Shown piece after piece: positions 6,995 to 14,189 of a DNA stretch of 34,442 bases. Under the pieces are notes generated by a model that was not told where the DNA came from, did no database searches, and worked only from the letters and a program-made list of their open reading frames with translations. Source of the stretch: an uncultured Collinsella sp. GTDB lineage: Bacteria; Actinomycetota; Coriobacteriia; Coriobacteriales; Coriobacteriaceae. Position 1 is the stretch's first letter. Every line of letters starts with the position of its first letter. The stretch is taken from the NCBI GenBank assembly GCA_900549085.1, contig URMO01000019.1, forward strand, positions 1-34,442, written 5' to 3'. Position numbers and translations under genes: made by a program.

Positions 6995-8272
6995 CTAGTG
7001 CTGAGCGACGACAACGCCCAGGCCATCGGGAATGACGGCCACCTTGGCATCGGCACCCTTCATCTCAAAGGCGAGCTTGAGCGCCTCATCGAGGGTGTTG
7101 ACCGGCGTCATGTGCATATCCTTGATCATCCGGTGATCGCACAGGTCGGTAACCATGATCACAGGGTGATGCGCCAGGATGCGGGCAAAGATCTGGCTCG
7201 TCCACTGGTCGGGCAGGGTCTCGTCCTTAGGACGGTCGATGCAGGCGCGCTCAAACTCCGCAGGATCGTTGTCGGCGATGTTGTGATAGAAGCCCTCGCC
7301 ACCGTGACCGTCGGCACAACCGGCGACATCGATAATCACGCCGCCCTCGGGAAGCGTGGCCTCGGCAGAGCACATGCCCTTCACAGCCTGGTAGATGTTC
7401 TGGTCGAGCGGGTAGCCGCCGTTGGTGGTGATGGCAATCTCGCACTCGACGGGCTCAACGCCGGCAAGGCTCTTCACGAACTCGCAGCCGGCCTCGTGCG
7501 CCTTGTGGATATCGCCGGCAAAGGAGCCGATGACCTCGTGCTTGCCGTTGAGCACCACGTTAAGCACAAAGGCAAGGTGAGCCATCTCGGCGGCAGCAAA
7601 CATGTCCTCGCTCACGTGGTTGTGGCACAGGTTGCCGGCACGCGAGTGGGAATCATTCACAAACTGGCCGTTGTGGTTGTACATGATGGTCTTGTAGCTG
7701 GCGATGCCAGGCAGGACGGACTTGCGGCTACCAGAGAAACCGGCAAAGAAGTGCGGCTCAATAAAGCCCTCGGCAAGCAGCAGATCGCAATCGGCGGCAA
7801 TCTTGTTGATGATGCACTCGCCACCGGAAGGCAGGGTGCCAATCTTTTTCATCATGCTGTCGTCAGTCGCGACGTGCATAACGATTTCCTCGTTGGCAAC
7901 AATCTCCTCGCCATACTTGTTGACGAGTTCCTCGTGCGTCGACGGACGGTGCATACCCGTAGCAACCAAAATACGCACGCGAGCCTCGGGTGCAGCGGAA
8001 TGGATGTGATGCAGCAGAATAGGCATCGTCACACGCGAGGGAACGGGGCGCGTATGATCGGAGCTAATAATGACGATATCTCTCTTGCCAGCACAAAGCT
8101 CCTCGAGCGAAGGCGAGCCATAAGGGTTGGCAAGTGACTCCTCCACCAGCTCTTCCTGCGATTTTGTAGTCTTAAACTCGTTCTGATGACCTTCCATCAC
8201 ACCCGCGAAGTTCTTATCCTCGAGCTCCAGATGCAGCGTCTTGTGGTCAAACGGCAGTTCACATTCAAACAA
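6995..8272 (-). CDS. larA: Nickel-dependent lactate racemase family protein LarA
   Basis: LarA interconverts L- and D-lactate using the nickel-pincer nucleotide. The start is taken as TTG at 8272, preceded by AAAGGAAGAGGG. This gives 425 residues and numbering identical to the Lactobacillus plantarum enzyme as I recall it: Asp72 and Arg75 (SDHTRP), His108 (TGMH), His174 (EPHFF), Lys184 (GSRKS) and His200 (YNH). All cofactor and catalytic residues visible in the N-terminal half are present. An upstream in-frame ATG would add a long unconserved extension that runs into the leader hairpins. Larger LarA subfamilies racemize other 2-hydroxy acids, so the exact substrate is open. It forms an operon with larD and is convergent with larB-larC-tetR. 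Confidence 0.94.
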   Translation of the reverse strand: MFECELPFDHKTLHLELEDKNFAGVMEGHQNEFKTTKSQEELVEESLANPYGSPSLEELCAGKRDIVIISSDHTRPVPSRVTMPILLHHIHSAAPEARVRILVATGMHRPSTHEELVNKYGEEIVANEEIVMHVATDDSMMKKIGTLPSGGECIINKIAADCDLLLAEGFIEPHFFAGFSGSRKSVLPGIASYKTIMYNHNGQFVNDSHSRAGNLCHNHVSEDMFAAAEMAHLAFVLNVVLNGKHEVIGSFAGDIHKAHEAGCEFVKSLAGVEPVECEIAITTNGGYPLDQNIYQAVKGMCSAEATLPEGGVIIDVAGCADGHGGEGFYHNIADNDPAEFERACIDRPKDETLPDQWTSQIFARILAHHPVIMVTDLCDHRMIKDMHMTPVNTLDEALKLAFEMKGADAKVAVIPDGLGVVVAQH

Positions 8273-8390
8273 CGACGAGCGCCCTCTTCCTTTCAACTGA
8301 CACACTAGATAAACCGTTGGAAGGATACGCCGCTCACCGAAAAACTCCACCGTCCACCGACTCATTAACACAACGTTCATATTTGACCCA

Positions 8391-8510
8391 CAACAAAACG
8401 GCCGCGATCCCAAACGGGACCGTGGCCGCCTGTCAAAGACACTATAGACAGGATGACTTACGCAGCGCCGAGGCAAACATCTACCCCGATGGCATGCGCG
8501 CGTAAGTCAT
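8391..8510 (-). ncRNA. Structured leader or small RNA upstream of larA, ending in a terminator
   Basis: Three hairpins abut without gaps on the minus strand. Stem 1 pairs 8500-8510 with 8453-8463 (11 bp perfect, GACTTACGC/GCGTAAGTC at its core, continued by GCGC/GCGC). Hairpin 2 pairs 8447-8452 with 8429-8434. Hairpin 3 (8399-8428, 13 positions, two imperfect) is followed by TTTTGTTG, a typical intrinsic terminator. The TTG start of larA is about 118 bases further on. The layout is that of a riboswitch-type attenuator or of a roughly 120-nt independent RNA. I recognise no known class. Confidence 0.45.
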
Positions 8511-8516
8511 ATTGCA

Positions 8517-8545
8517 TAAATACGTCAATAATTTGCATATAATGA
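8517..8545 (-). promoter_or_regulatory. Possible promoter for the larA leader
   Basis: On the minus strand TCATTA and TATTTA are 17 bp apart in an AT-rich patch, which would place the start near base 8510, the foot of stem 1. The -35 box is weak. GTCATATTGCAT (8506-8517) and GCATATAATGAC (8535-8546) form an imperfect inverted repeat across the region, a possible operator. Confidence 0.3.
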
Positions 8546-9007
8546 CGCATGGATTTCTAGCCGTAACAGGGTAGTACCCTCCGGAGCGTGCATTTTTGCG
8601 AGTATTCAGCATCGCGGGATAAGATTTTGGTGTCAAAAGTCTTTCAAAAAGTAGCTAGTCCTCATGACTCGACCCATCTGGATAGCATGCGACGAGAAAC
8701 CAGCCATATACGGGCATCGCCAAGGCCCCAATTAGCGTGCAAAGGCATCAACAAAGGCAGCGAAAGCCGGCTATGGCCTTATGCATCAATCTTTTGCTGC
8801 TGAAAACTCCGTTTTTTGCACGTCGCCCCAGGCACCACCCTCACCCAGCAGCTGATCCGCTGAAGACCGGACATCGCAGGGCCCGCCATTAGTTTACTTT
8901 TAGGCACACTCCGCAGGACGCAAGAAGCCCTCGCCGCACTCCACATTAGGCGCGAAGCGCACTTTATTTTCATCAGCTTTAATCCCTGAAGACCGAGGAC
9001 GAAGGGG
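8546..9007. other. Long intergenic stretch without a convincing gene; degenerate repeat copies
   Basis: Short open frames here lack ribosome sites and recognisable motifs. Two traces of the nested palindromic family are visible. ACTCCGCAGGAC at 8908-8919 is identical to the left segment of the copy at 6067. GACCGAGGAC at 8991-9000 matches the right segment. A second degenerate trace, GAAGACCGGACATCGCAGGG (8862-8881), parallels GAAGACCGAGGACGAAGGGG (8988-9007). The remaining 8546-8850 shows no feature I can name. Confidence 0.4.
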
Positions 9008-9126
9008 CCCGACGGGTTTCCCTCTGAATGCATTCCGCAGCACGAAGCCCCCTTATCCGCAGCTCCGAAGGAGCAGGATAAGGGGGCTTCAAGTGCGAGG
9101 ACGCATTCAGAGGGAAACCCGTCGGG
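9008..9126. repeat. Nested palindromic intergenic element, copy 2
   Basis: The outer arms 9008-9031 and 9103-9126 are a perfect 24-bp inverted repeat. Two 12-nt segments follow: ATTCCGCAGCAC (9032-9043) and AAGTGCGAGGAC (9091-9102). The inner hairpin has a 15-bp stem (9044-9058 with 9076-9090) capped by GCTCC-GAA-GGAGC. It lies just past the ppc stop and may end ppc transcripts, though there is no U-tract. Compared with the copy at 6067, the GGAC/GTCC pairing became GCAC/GTGC, a compensatory change. Confidence 0.85.
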
Positions 9127-9153
9127 TCCCGGTGAGAGCCACAGGGCTATCGA

Positions 9154-11979
9154 TTACCCCGTGTTTTGCAATCCTGCCGAGACGCCAGTCACAGTCGAAA
9201 GAATCAGGCTCATGTACTCGGCCTTCTTCTCCTCGGCCATCTCATCCTGGTTCATACGCACCTCGCGAAGGGCGCGGACCTGGGCGATGGACAGGGCGTC
9301 GACATAGGGGTTACGCACGCGAACGGCGCAGCCGAGCACGCGACGACGCTGCAGCGGCCATTCGTCACCGACGATGGCAAGGACCCACTTACGTGTGAGC
9401 TGCATCTCGGTGAAGACCTTCTCGGACAGATCCTGGCGATCACCCAGGTGCAGATACATCTTGGCGATGCGCTGATCGGTCTTGGCGATCGACATCTCGA
9501 TGTTGTCGATAAAGGTGCGGAAGAACGGCCACTCCTGGTAGGCAGCCTTAAGCTGGTCCAGATCGCCAAACTGCTCGCAGGCGGTGCCCAGGCCGTACCA
9601 GGCGGCCAGGTTAATGCGTGCCTGGCTCCAGCTGAAGATCCACGGAATGGTACGCAGGTCGTCGAGCGACTTGGCGCCCAGGCCGCGCTTAGCGGGACGC
9701 GAGCCAATCGGCAGCAGACCGACTTCGGTCAGCGGCGTCACGGTCGAGAACCACGGTGTAAAGTCCTCGGTGTTCAGCAGGTCCAGATAGCGCTCGTGGC
9801 TTGCAGCGTTAAGCTTCTCGGCCATATCCCAGAACTTCTGCGTGGTCTCTGTGTTGGTCTTCTCGACACTCGGGGCCGACTGCAAAAGCGTTGCGGCGGC
9901 AACGGACTCAACATGGCGCTGAGCCAGCGTGCGGTTGCCGTAACGGGCAAAAATGACCTCGCCCTGCTCGGTGAGCTTAAAGAAGCAGTTGACCGAACCC
10001 TTGGGCTGCGCCAGCACGGCCTTGTTGGCCGGGCCGCCGCCACGGCCAACGGCACCGCCGCGACCGTGCATGAGCACCAGGTCGATATCGTTCTTCTCGG
10101 CCCACTTGGCAATGCGCTCCTGCGCGGAATGCAGCGCGAGCATGGCCGTGGTAGGACCGGCGTCCTTGGAGGAGTCGGAATAGCCCAGCATAACCTCCAT
10201 GCGGCGGTTGGTCTGGGCAAGACGCTTCTGTACCACGGGCAGCGTAAGCATCTGGTCGAGCACGTCGACGCAGCCCTCAAGGTCCTCGAGCTGCTCGAAT
10301 AGCGGGATCACGTCGAGCTCGGGGACATCCTCCTCGTGTGCGAAGGACAGGTGGGCAAGCTCAAAGACGTCAGCCACATGCTGGGCGCTCTTGGTAAACG
10401 AGATGATGTAGCGGTGCGCCATCTTCTTGCCGTAGCGCTTTTGGATGGAGCCGATAGCACGGAAGGTATCGATGACTTCGCGCGTCATGGGCTGCAGGTC
10501 GCCATGGATACCGTTCTCGTGGATATCCTTGAGGGCGCGGGCATGCACCACGGAGTGCTGACGGAACTCCATCTCGACCATATGGAAGCCGAAGGACTCG
10601 ACTTGCCAGATGATGGTCTGGACCGGGCCGTAGGCAGCACGGACGGCACCGCAGGCGGCCAGCGAGCGCTGGACGACGCGCAGGTCATCCAGGAACTCGT
10701 CGGCGCTGTGGTACATGGTGTCGGTGATACGGCGCACGGTGGCGTTCAGACGGTCGGCCATGACGAGCATGACGGCGCGATGCGGCTCGTGCTCGGAGAT
10801 CAGCTCGGCGCGGGCCGTGTACCGAGGGCTCATCTCGACCTGATGGTTCCACAGGTTAATGAGCTCGGCCGACGGCTTGCTGTAGGTAGCCTCGAGCGTG
10901 AGGTTGCGGCCGATGTGGCGGCACTTGTCCTCGAGCTTGAGCACCATGTGCGTAAAGTACTTGGCGGCGACCTCACGGCTCACCTTGGCGGTGACGTTGG
11001 GGTTACCGTCGCGGTCGGAACCGATCCAGCTGCCGGGATGGAAGAACGCCGGGCACAGCGGCGGCACAGTACCGGCCTTGTCGCCCAGCACCCAATCGTC
11101 AAAACGACGATAGATAACGGGGATAACGTCGAACAGCGTGTTATCGAAGATGTCGATGATGGTATCGGCTTCCTCGACCGGCGTGGGCTTCTTGAGCGCG
11201 ATGGGACTCGTACGCACCAGGGCGTCGATCTCCTGCAGCATATGGCGCTCGTTCTCCACCAGGTCGGAGCCGCCCAGACGCGGACGCTCCTCCAGCAGGT
11301 TGGAGATACGGCGGATCTTGCCCTCGACGGCCTTACGACGGGCCTCGGTGGGATGTGCGGTAAAGACAGGGTGGAACTCGAGCTTGTCGAGCAGCTCGTT
11401 GGCACCCTCGACACCCAGCTCATTCACCAGCTGGTGATAGGCAACGGTAAGCTCGTTGGCAGGATCGACCTCGGTATCGGTCGACGCACCGGCCTCGCGC
11501 TCGCGCAGCTGCGCCACACGGTAGTTCTCCTCCGACAGGTTTGCCAGATGGAAAAAGCTCGTAAAGGCGCGAACGATGACCTGCTGCTTATCGAGCGGCA
11601 GGCTGTCGATCAGATCGACGACCTCACGAAATGCCACGGCAGTGGGCTCGTCGGCGGTGGGCACGCCCTGCTCGTCGACGGCTTCGTCGGCAGCGCAGGT
11701 ACCGGGGTTGCCGGCATTGACCACAATCTCGGCTGTCAAAATCTTGTCGAACAGGTCCGCGATCTCGGGATCATACTCGCTAAGCACACGGCGCTCCAGG
11801 CGCAAGAACAGCGCCAGATTGTCGCGCAGCTCCTCGGGGATCTCGATCTCGGCGAGACGCTCCCTGGACTCGGCATTCGAGCCGATTCGGTTAACGAGGC
11901 GGTTGACCACGGCAGCGACGCGCGCCGCGGCTTCGGGTACAGACTGGTTGCTTAGGTTCTCAGCCACGTTTCCTCCCAT
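9154..11979 (-). CDS. ppc: Phosphoenolpyruvate carboxylase
   Basis: This 941-residue enzyme carboxylates phosphoenolpyruvate to oxaloacetate, replenishing the C4 acids used for succinate formation in fermenters. Catalytic motifs are present: FTAHPTEARRK (His209), GSWIGSDRDGNPNV, MLGYSDSSKDAG, and LMHGRGGAVGRGGGP. The C-terminus QNTG is the conserved PEPC end that reaches the active site. Length is normal. The ATG at 11979 has AAGGAGG only two bases away. A GTG at 11967 (residue 5) has GGAGG four bases upstream and may be the true start, so either choice is possible. It is single, with a palindromic repeat behind it and a strong TATAAT in front. Confidence 0.97.
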   Translation of the reverse strand: MGGNVAENLSNQSVPEAAARVAAVVNRLVNRIGSNAESRERLAEIEIPEELRDNLALFLRLERRVLSEYDPEIADLFDKILTAEIVVNAGNPGTCAADEAVDEQGVPTADEPTAVAFREVVDLIDSLPLDKQQVIVRAFTSFFHLANLSEENYRVAQLREREAGASTDTEVDPANELTVAYHQLVNELGVEGANELLDKLEFHPVFTAHPTEARRKAVEGKIRRISNLLEERPRLGGSDLVENERHMLQEIDALVRTSPIALKKPTPVEEADTIIDIFDNTLFDVIPVIYRRFDDWVLGDKAGTVPPLCPAFFHPGSWIGSDRDGNPNVTAKVSREVAAKYFTHMVLKLEDKCRHIGRNLTLEATYSKPSAELINLWNHQVEMSPRYTARAELISEHEPHRAVMLVMADRLNATVRRITDTMYHSADEFLDDLRVVQRSLAACGAVRAAYGPVQTIIWQVESFGFHMVEMEFRQHSVVHARALKDIHENGIHGDLQPMTREVIDTFRAIGSIQKRYGKKMAHRYIISFTKSAQHVADVFELAHLSFAHEEDVPELDVIPLFEQLEDLEGCVDVLDQMLTLPVVQKRLAQTNRRMEVMLGYSDSSKDAGPTTAMLALHSAQERIAKWAEKNDIDLVLMHGRGGAVGRGGGPANKAVLAQPKGSVNCFFKLTEQGEVIFARYGNRTLAQRHVESVAAATLLQSAPSVEKTNTETTQKFWDMAEKLNAASHERYLDLLNTEDFTPWFSTVTPLTEVGLLPIGSRPAKRGLGAKSLDDLRTIPWIFSWSQARINLAAWYGLGTACEQFGDLDQLKAAYQEWPFFRTFIDNIEMSIAKTDQRIAKMYLHLGDRQDLSEKVFTEMQLTRKWVLAIVGDEWPLQRRRVLGCAVRVRNPYVDALSIAQVRALREVRMNQDEMAEEKKAEYMSLILSTVTGVSAGLQNTG

Positions 11980-12011
11980 TCCTCCTTCTATGCACGTAAC
12001 ATGCGGTATTC

Positions 12012-12071
12012 ATTATAGGCGCTTGAGAAATACTTTCGACACTGATTGCGCTTTACCACACAAAAGTATTT
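12012..12071 (-). promoter_or_regulatory. ppc promoter with upstream inverted repeat
   Basis: A consensus -10 box TATAAT lies at 12012-12017 on the minus strand, about 32 bases before the ppc start. AAATACTTT (12028-12036) and AAAGTATTT (12063-12071) are a perfect 9-bp inverted repeat whose first arm overlaps the expected -35 region. This is a likely operator for an unidentified regulator. No clear terminator for hisS is seen in 12072-12224. Confidence 0.5.
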
Positions 12072-12224
12072 TCTGCATTGCAAGGGTTTTTGCCCCAAAT
12101 GGTCGTATTTCTCGGTGGGCGGCATATGCAAACGAGGGCATTCCGCATAAAAGCGAAACACCCCCGTAACAATTACTCTCCATGAGCAGGGCACGTTAGC
12201 AGGCCCGCAGCTCAAAAAGATGCG

Positions 12225-13538
12225 CTACAGACGCTCGCGAACCGCCTCGACGACGTTGGCCAGATCGGCAAGAACCTCTTCGTGGCTCTCCATGTCGCGC
12301 ACCTTGACCTTGCCGGCGGCAAGCTCGTCGCCGCCCAGGACCAGGATGAGCTTGGCGCCCACCTTATCGGCCTGCTTAAACTGGGCTTTGAGCGAACGGC
12401 CCTGATAGTCGGCCTCGGTCACAATCCCTGCGGCGCGAAGCTCCTGCGTAATGGTAAAGACGTTCTGGCGCAGCTCCTTGCCTGCGTTGGCGACATAGAC
12501 GCACGGGGCCTCCTCGGCACCCAGATCGCTGCCAAAGGCCTGCAGGGCCAGCAGGGCGCGCTCAAAACCGACGGCGAAGCCGACGCCTGCCGTGGGCTTG
12601 CCACCCTCGAGCTCGACCAGGCCGTCGTAGCGGCCGCCGCCGCCGATGGAGCCGACGCCGGCGCCAGGGGCCTCGACCTCAAAGACAGTACGGGTGTAGT
12701 AGTCCAGGCCGCGCACCAAGGTGGGATCCTCGACATACTCGATACCGGCGGCATCCAGATAGCGCTTGACTTGCTCGTAGTGCTCGCGGCACTCGTCGCA
12801 CAGGTTGTCGCCCATCAGCGGAGCGTCGGCCATGATCTCGCGGCAATGGTCGTTCTTGCAGTCGAAGGCGCGCAGCGGGTTGAGCTCGGCGCGCTCGCGG
12901 CACTCGTCGCACATCTCGTCGGCGTGGTCGAGAATGAACTGCTTAACCTGCTCGCGATAGGCCGGACGGCACTGCGCATCGCCCATCGAGTTAATGAGCA
13001 GACGGAGCTTGGAAAGATCGAAGCCCAGGCGCTTGTAGAACTCCATGAGCATGATGATGCACTCGGCGTCTGCCGCCGGATCGGGAGCGCCGAGCCACTC
13101 GATGCCCACCTGGTGAAACTGGCGCAGGCGACCCTTCTGGGGACGCTCGCCACGGAACATGGCCTCGGCATAGTACGCCTTAAACGGCGTGGAGCCCTGG
13201 GGCACTAGGTTGTTCTCCACGACGGCGCGCACCACACCGGCCGTGCCCTCGGGACGAAGGGCCAGGCGCTGCTTGGGCTTAAGCTTGGTGTCGGTGCCCT
13301 CGGTAAAGACGCGCTCCAGGTTGGCGCCGCTAAACACGCGGAACATCTCCTTGCGCACGACGTCGGTCGACTGGCCGATACCGTGGACAAACACGTCAAC
13401 CTGCTCGATCGCGGGCGTCTCGATGGGCTTAAAGCCAAACGGCTCGAACACGCCGGCAGCAATCTGCTGCATCTTTTGCCAGGCGCGCATCTCGGCGCCG
13501 ATAAGGTCGCGGGTTCCCTCCGCCTTCTGTGCCTGCAT
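12225..13538 (-). CDS. hisS: Histidyl-tRNA synthetase
   Basis: This 437-residue class II synthetase charges tRNA-His. Visible: the N-terminal EGTRDLIG, motif 2 region RPEGTAGVVRA, the motif YYAEAMFRGERPQKGRLRQF, the HisRS-specific LVRGLDYYTRTVFEV and GGGGRYDGL, and motif 3 GVGFAVGFERALLAL; the C-terminal anticodon-binding domain follows. The ATG at 13538 is chosen because AAAGG lies 9 bases upstream; a TTG two codons earlier is too close to that site. A Cys-rich insertion (ILDHADEMCDECRERAELNP through CDECREHYEQV) suggests a small zinc site with two CxxC motifs, as in many Gram-positive HisRS. Upstream is a TATAAT and three palindromes. Confidence 0.97.
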   Translation of the reverse strand: MQAQKAEGTRDLIGAEMRAWQKMQQIAAGVFEPFGFKPIETPAIEQVDVFVHGIGQSTDVVRKEMFRVFSGANLERVFTEGTDTKLKPKQRLALRPEGTAGVVRAVVENNLVPQGSTPFKAYYAEAMFRGERPQKGRLRQFHQVGIEWLGAPDPAADAECIIMLMEFYKRLGFDLSKLRLLINSMGDAQCRPAYREQVKQFILDHADEMCDECRERAELNPLRAFDCKNDHCREIMADAPLMGDNLCDECREHYEQVKRYLDAAGIEYVEDPTLVRGLDYYTRTVFEVEAPGAGVGSIGGGGRYDGLVELEGGKPTAGVGFAVGFERALLALQAFGSDLGAEEAPCVYVANAGKELRQNVFTITQELRAAGIVTEADYQGRSLKAQFKQADKVGAKLILVLGGDELAAGKVKVRDMESHEEVLADLANVVEAVRERL

Positions 13539-13580
13539 GGGCAAACACCTTTCTTTTGTATCGCGTCATAGGTAGTGGAC

Positions 13581-13586
13581 ATTATA
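13581..13586 (-). promoter_or_regulatory. hisS -10 box
   Basis: TATAAT on the minus strand lies 43 bases before the hisS start. The -35 region falls within the arm of the palindrome at 13598-13669 and matches the consensus poorly. Confidence 0.45.
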
Positions 13587-13597
13587 CGGCACAAACA

Positions 13598-13669
13598 CAA
13601 ACAGCGGCGGTGCGTCTGACCGAACGAGGGTATGGGGACTCGTTCGGCCTGACGCACCGCCGCTGTTTG
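13598..13669. repeat. Palindrome with 19-bp perfect arms
   Basis: The arms 13598-13616 and 13651-13669 are perfectly complementary. A second stem inside pairs CCGAACGAG (13620-13628) with CTCGTTCGG (13639-13647). The two stems are separated by 3-nt segments on each side. It overlaps the presumed hisS promoter upstream region. Confidence 0.8.
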
Positions 13670-13670
13670 C

Positions 13671-13732
13671 GATCCGCTTTCCTCCGTCCCCTTCGGATCA
13701 CGTGATCTGTTGGGGACGGAGGAAAACGGATC
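13671..13732. repeat. Palindrome carrying the GGGGACGGAGG repeat, copy 1
   Basis: The arms 13671-13691 and 13712-13732 are complementary at 20 of 21 positions. The 24 bases at 13710-13733 recur exactly at 21944-21967, inside another palindrome. The core is GGGGACGGAGGAAAACGGAT. Confidence 0.85.
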
Positions 13733-13749
13733 ATTTCGTAGGCCCGTGA

Positions 13750-13801
13750 CCGCCTTGGAAACCGAATGATGGTACGAGCATCTATTCGGCTTCCAGGGCG
13801 G
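13750..13801. repeat. Palindrome at the broken end of the MFS gene
   Basis: The arms 13750-13767 and 13784-13801 are complementary at 16 of 18 positions. The stop codon of the MFS fragment lies within it. Confidence 0.7.
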
Positions 13802-14150
13802 CCACAAACAGAACGGGGCAAACAGAAAAGAGCACGTAGACCTGCCACAGTTCACCGACAAGGCTCATGCCGGCAAGAACGGCAGAGGTGGCGATTACAG
13901 TGAGGGAGCCCAAAACGCGACCGCTTACTTTATCGGCAACATGACCGATCACAAGTGAGCCGATAACGCTCACCACGGTGGAGATGGCGTTGGAGATGTT
14001 GTACTGCGCAAGCGTGATGCCCAGGTCGCTGACGACGAGCGGCTGAAACAGGCTCATGCAGTTAACGAAAATCGTGTAGCACGTGGCCATGATGACAAAG
14101 CCGGAAGCCACCACGAGCCAGCCGGGGAAGAACTTACGCTGCTGGGACAT
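13782..14150 (-). pseudogene. N-terminal fragment of an MFS transporter
   Basis: The 122-residue reading begins MSQQRKFFPGWLVVASGF, typical of oxalate/formate-antiporter-like MFS proteins. It shows about three to four membrane spans and the loop motif GHVADKVSGRVLGSL (normally G-x-x-x-D-x-x-G-x-R). After LWQVYVLFSV the family similarity ends and the frame closes within a palindrome at 13750-13801. A working MFS protein has 12 spans and about 400 residues, so this is a remnant. The start is good (ATG at 14150 after GGAGC). It lies 39 bases behind the M20 amidohydrolase on the same strand, an arrangement expected for a transporter-hydrolase pair. A functional short protein is unlikely. Confidence 0.8.
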
Positions 14151-14189
14151 ACTGCTCCTTTTTAAACAAACGAGTAGCAAGATTGGGTG

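Noticed and set aside
8391..8510. NiCo (czcD) riboswitch ahead of larA
   Set aside because: The conserved GCAGGC and GCAGCCGGGC segments of that class, as I remember them, are absent; only the short CAGGCGGCC is similar.
8588..9033. Two short open frames (71 and 84 residues) in the large intergenic region
   Set aside because: No ribosome binding sites or recognisable motifs, and the second overlaps decayed copies of the palindromic repeat.
10336..11955. 539-residue open frame on the plus strand
   Set aside because: Antisense shadow of ppc; the catalytic motifs are all in the minus-strand reading.
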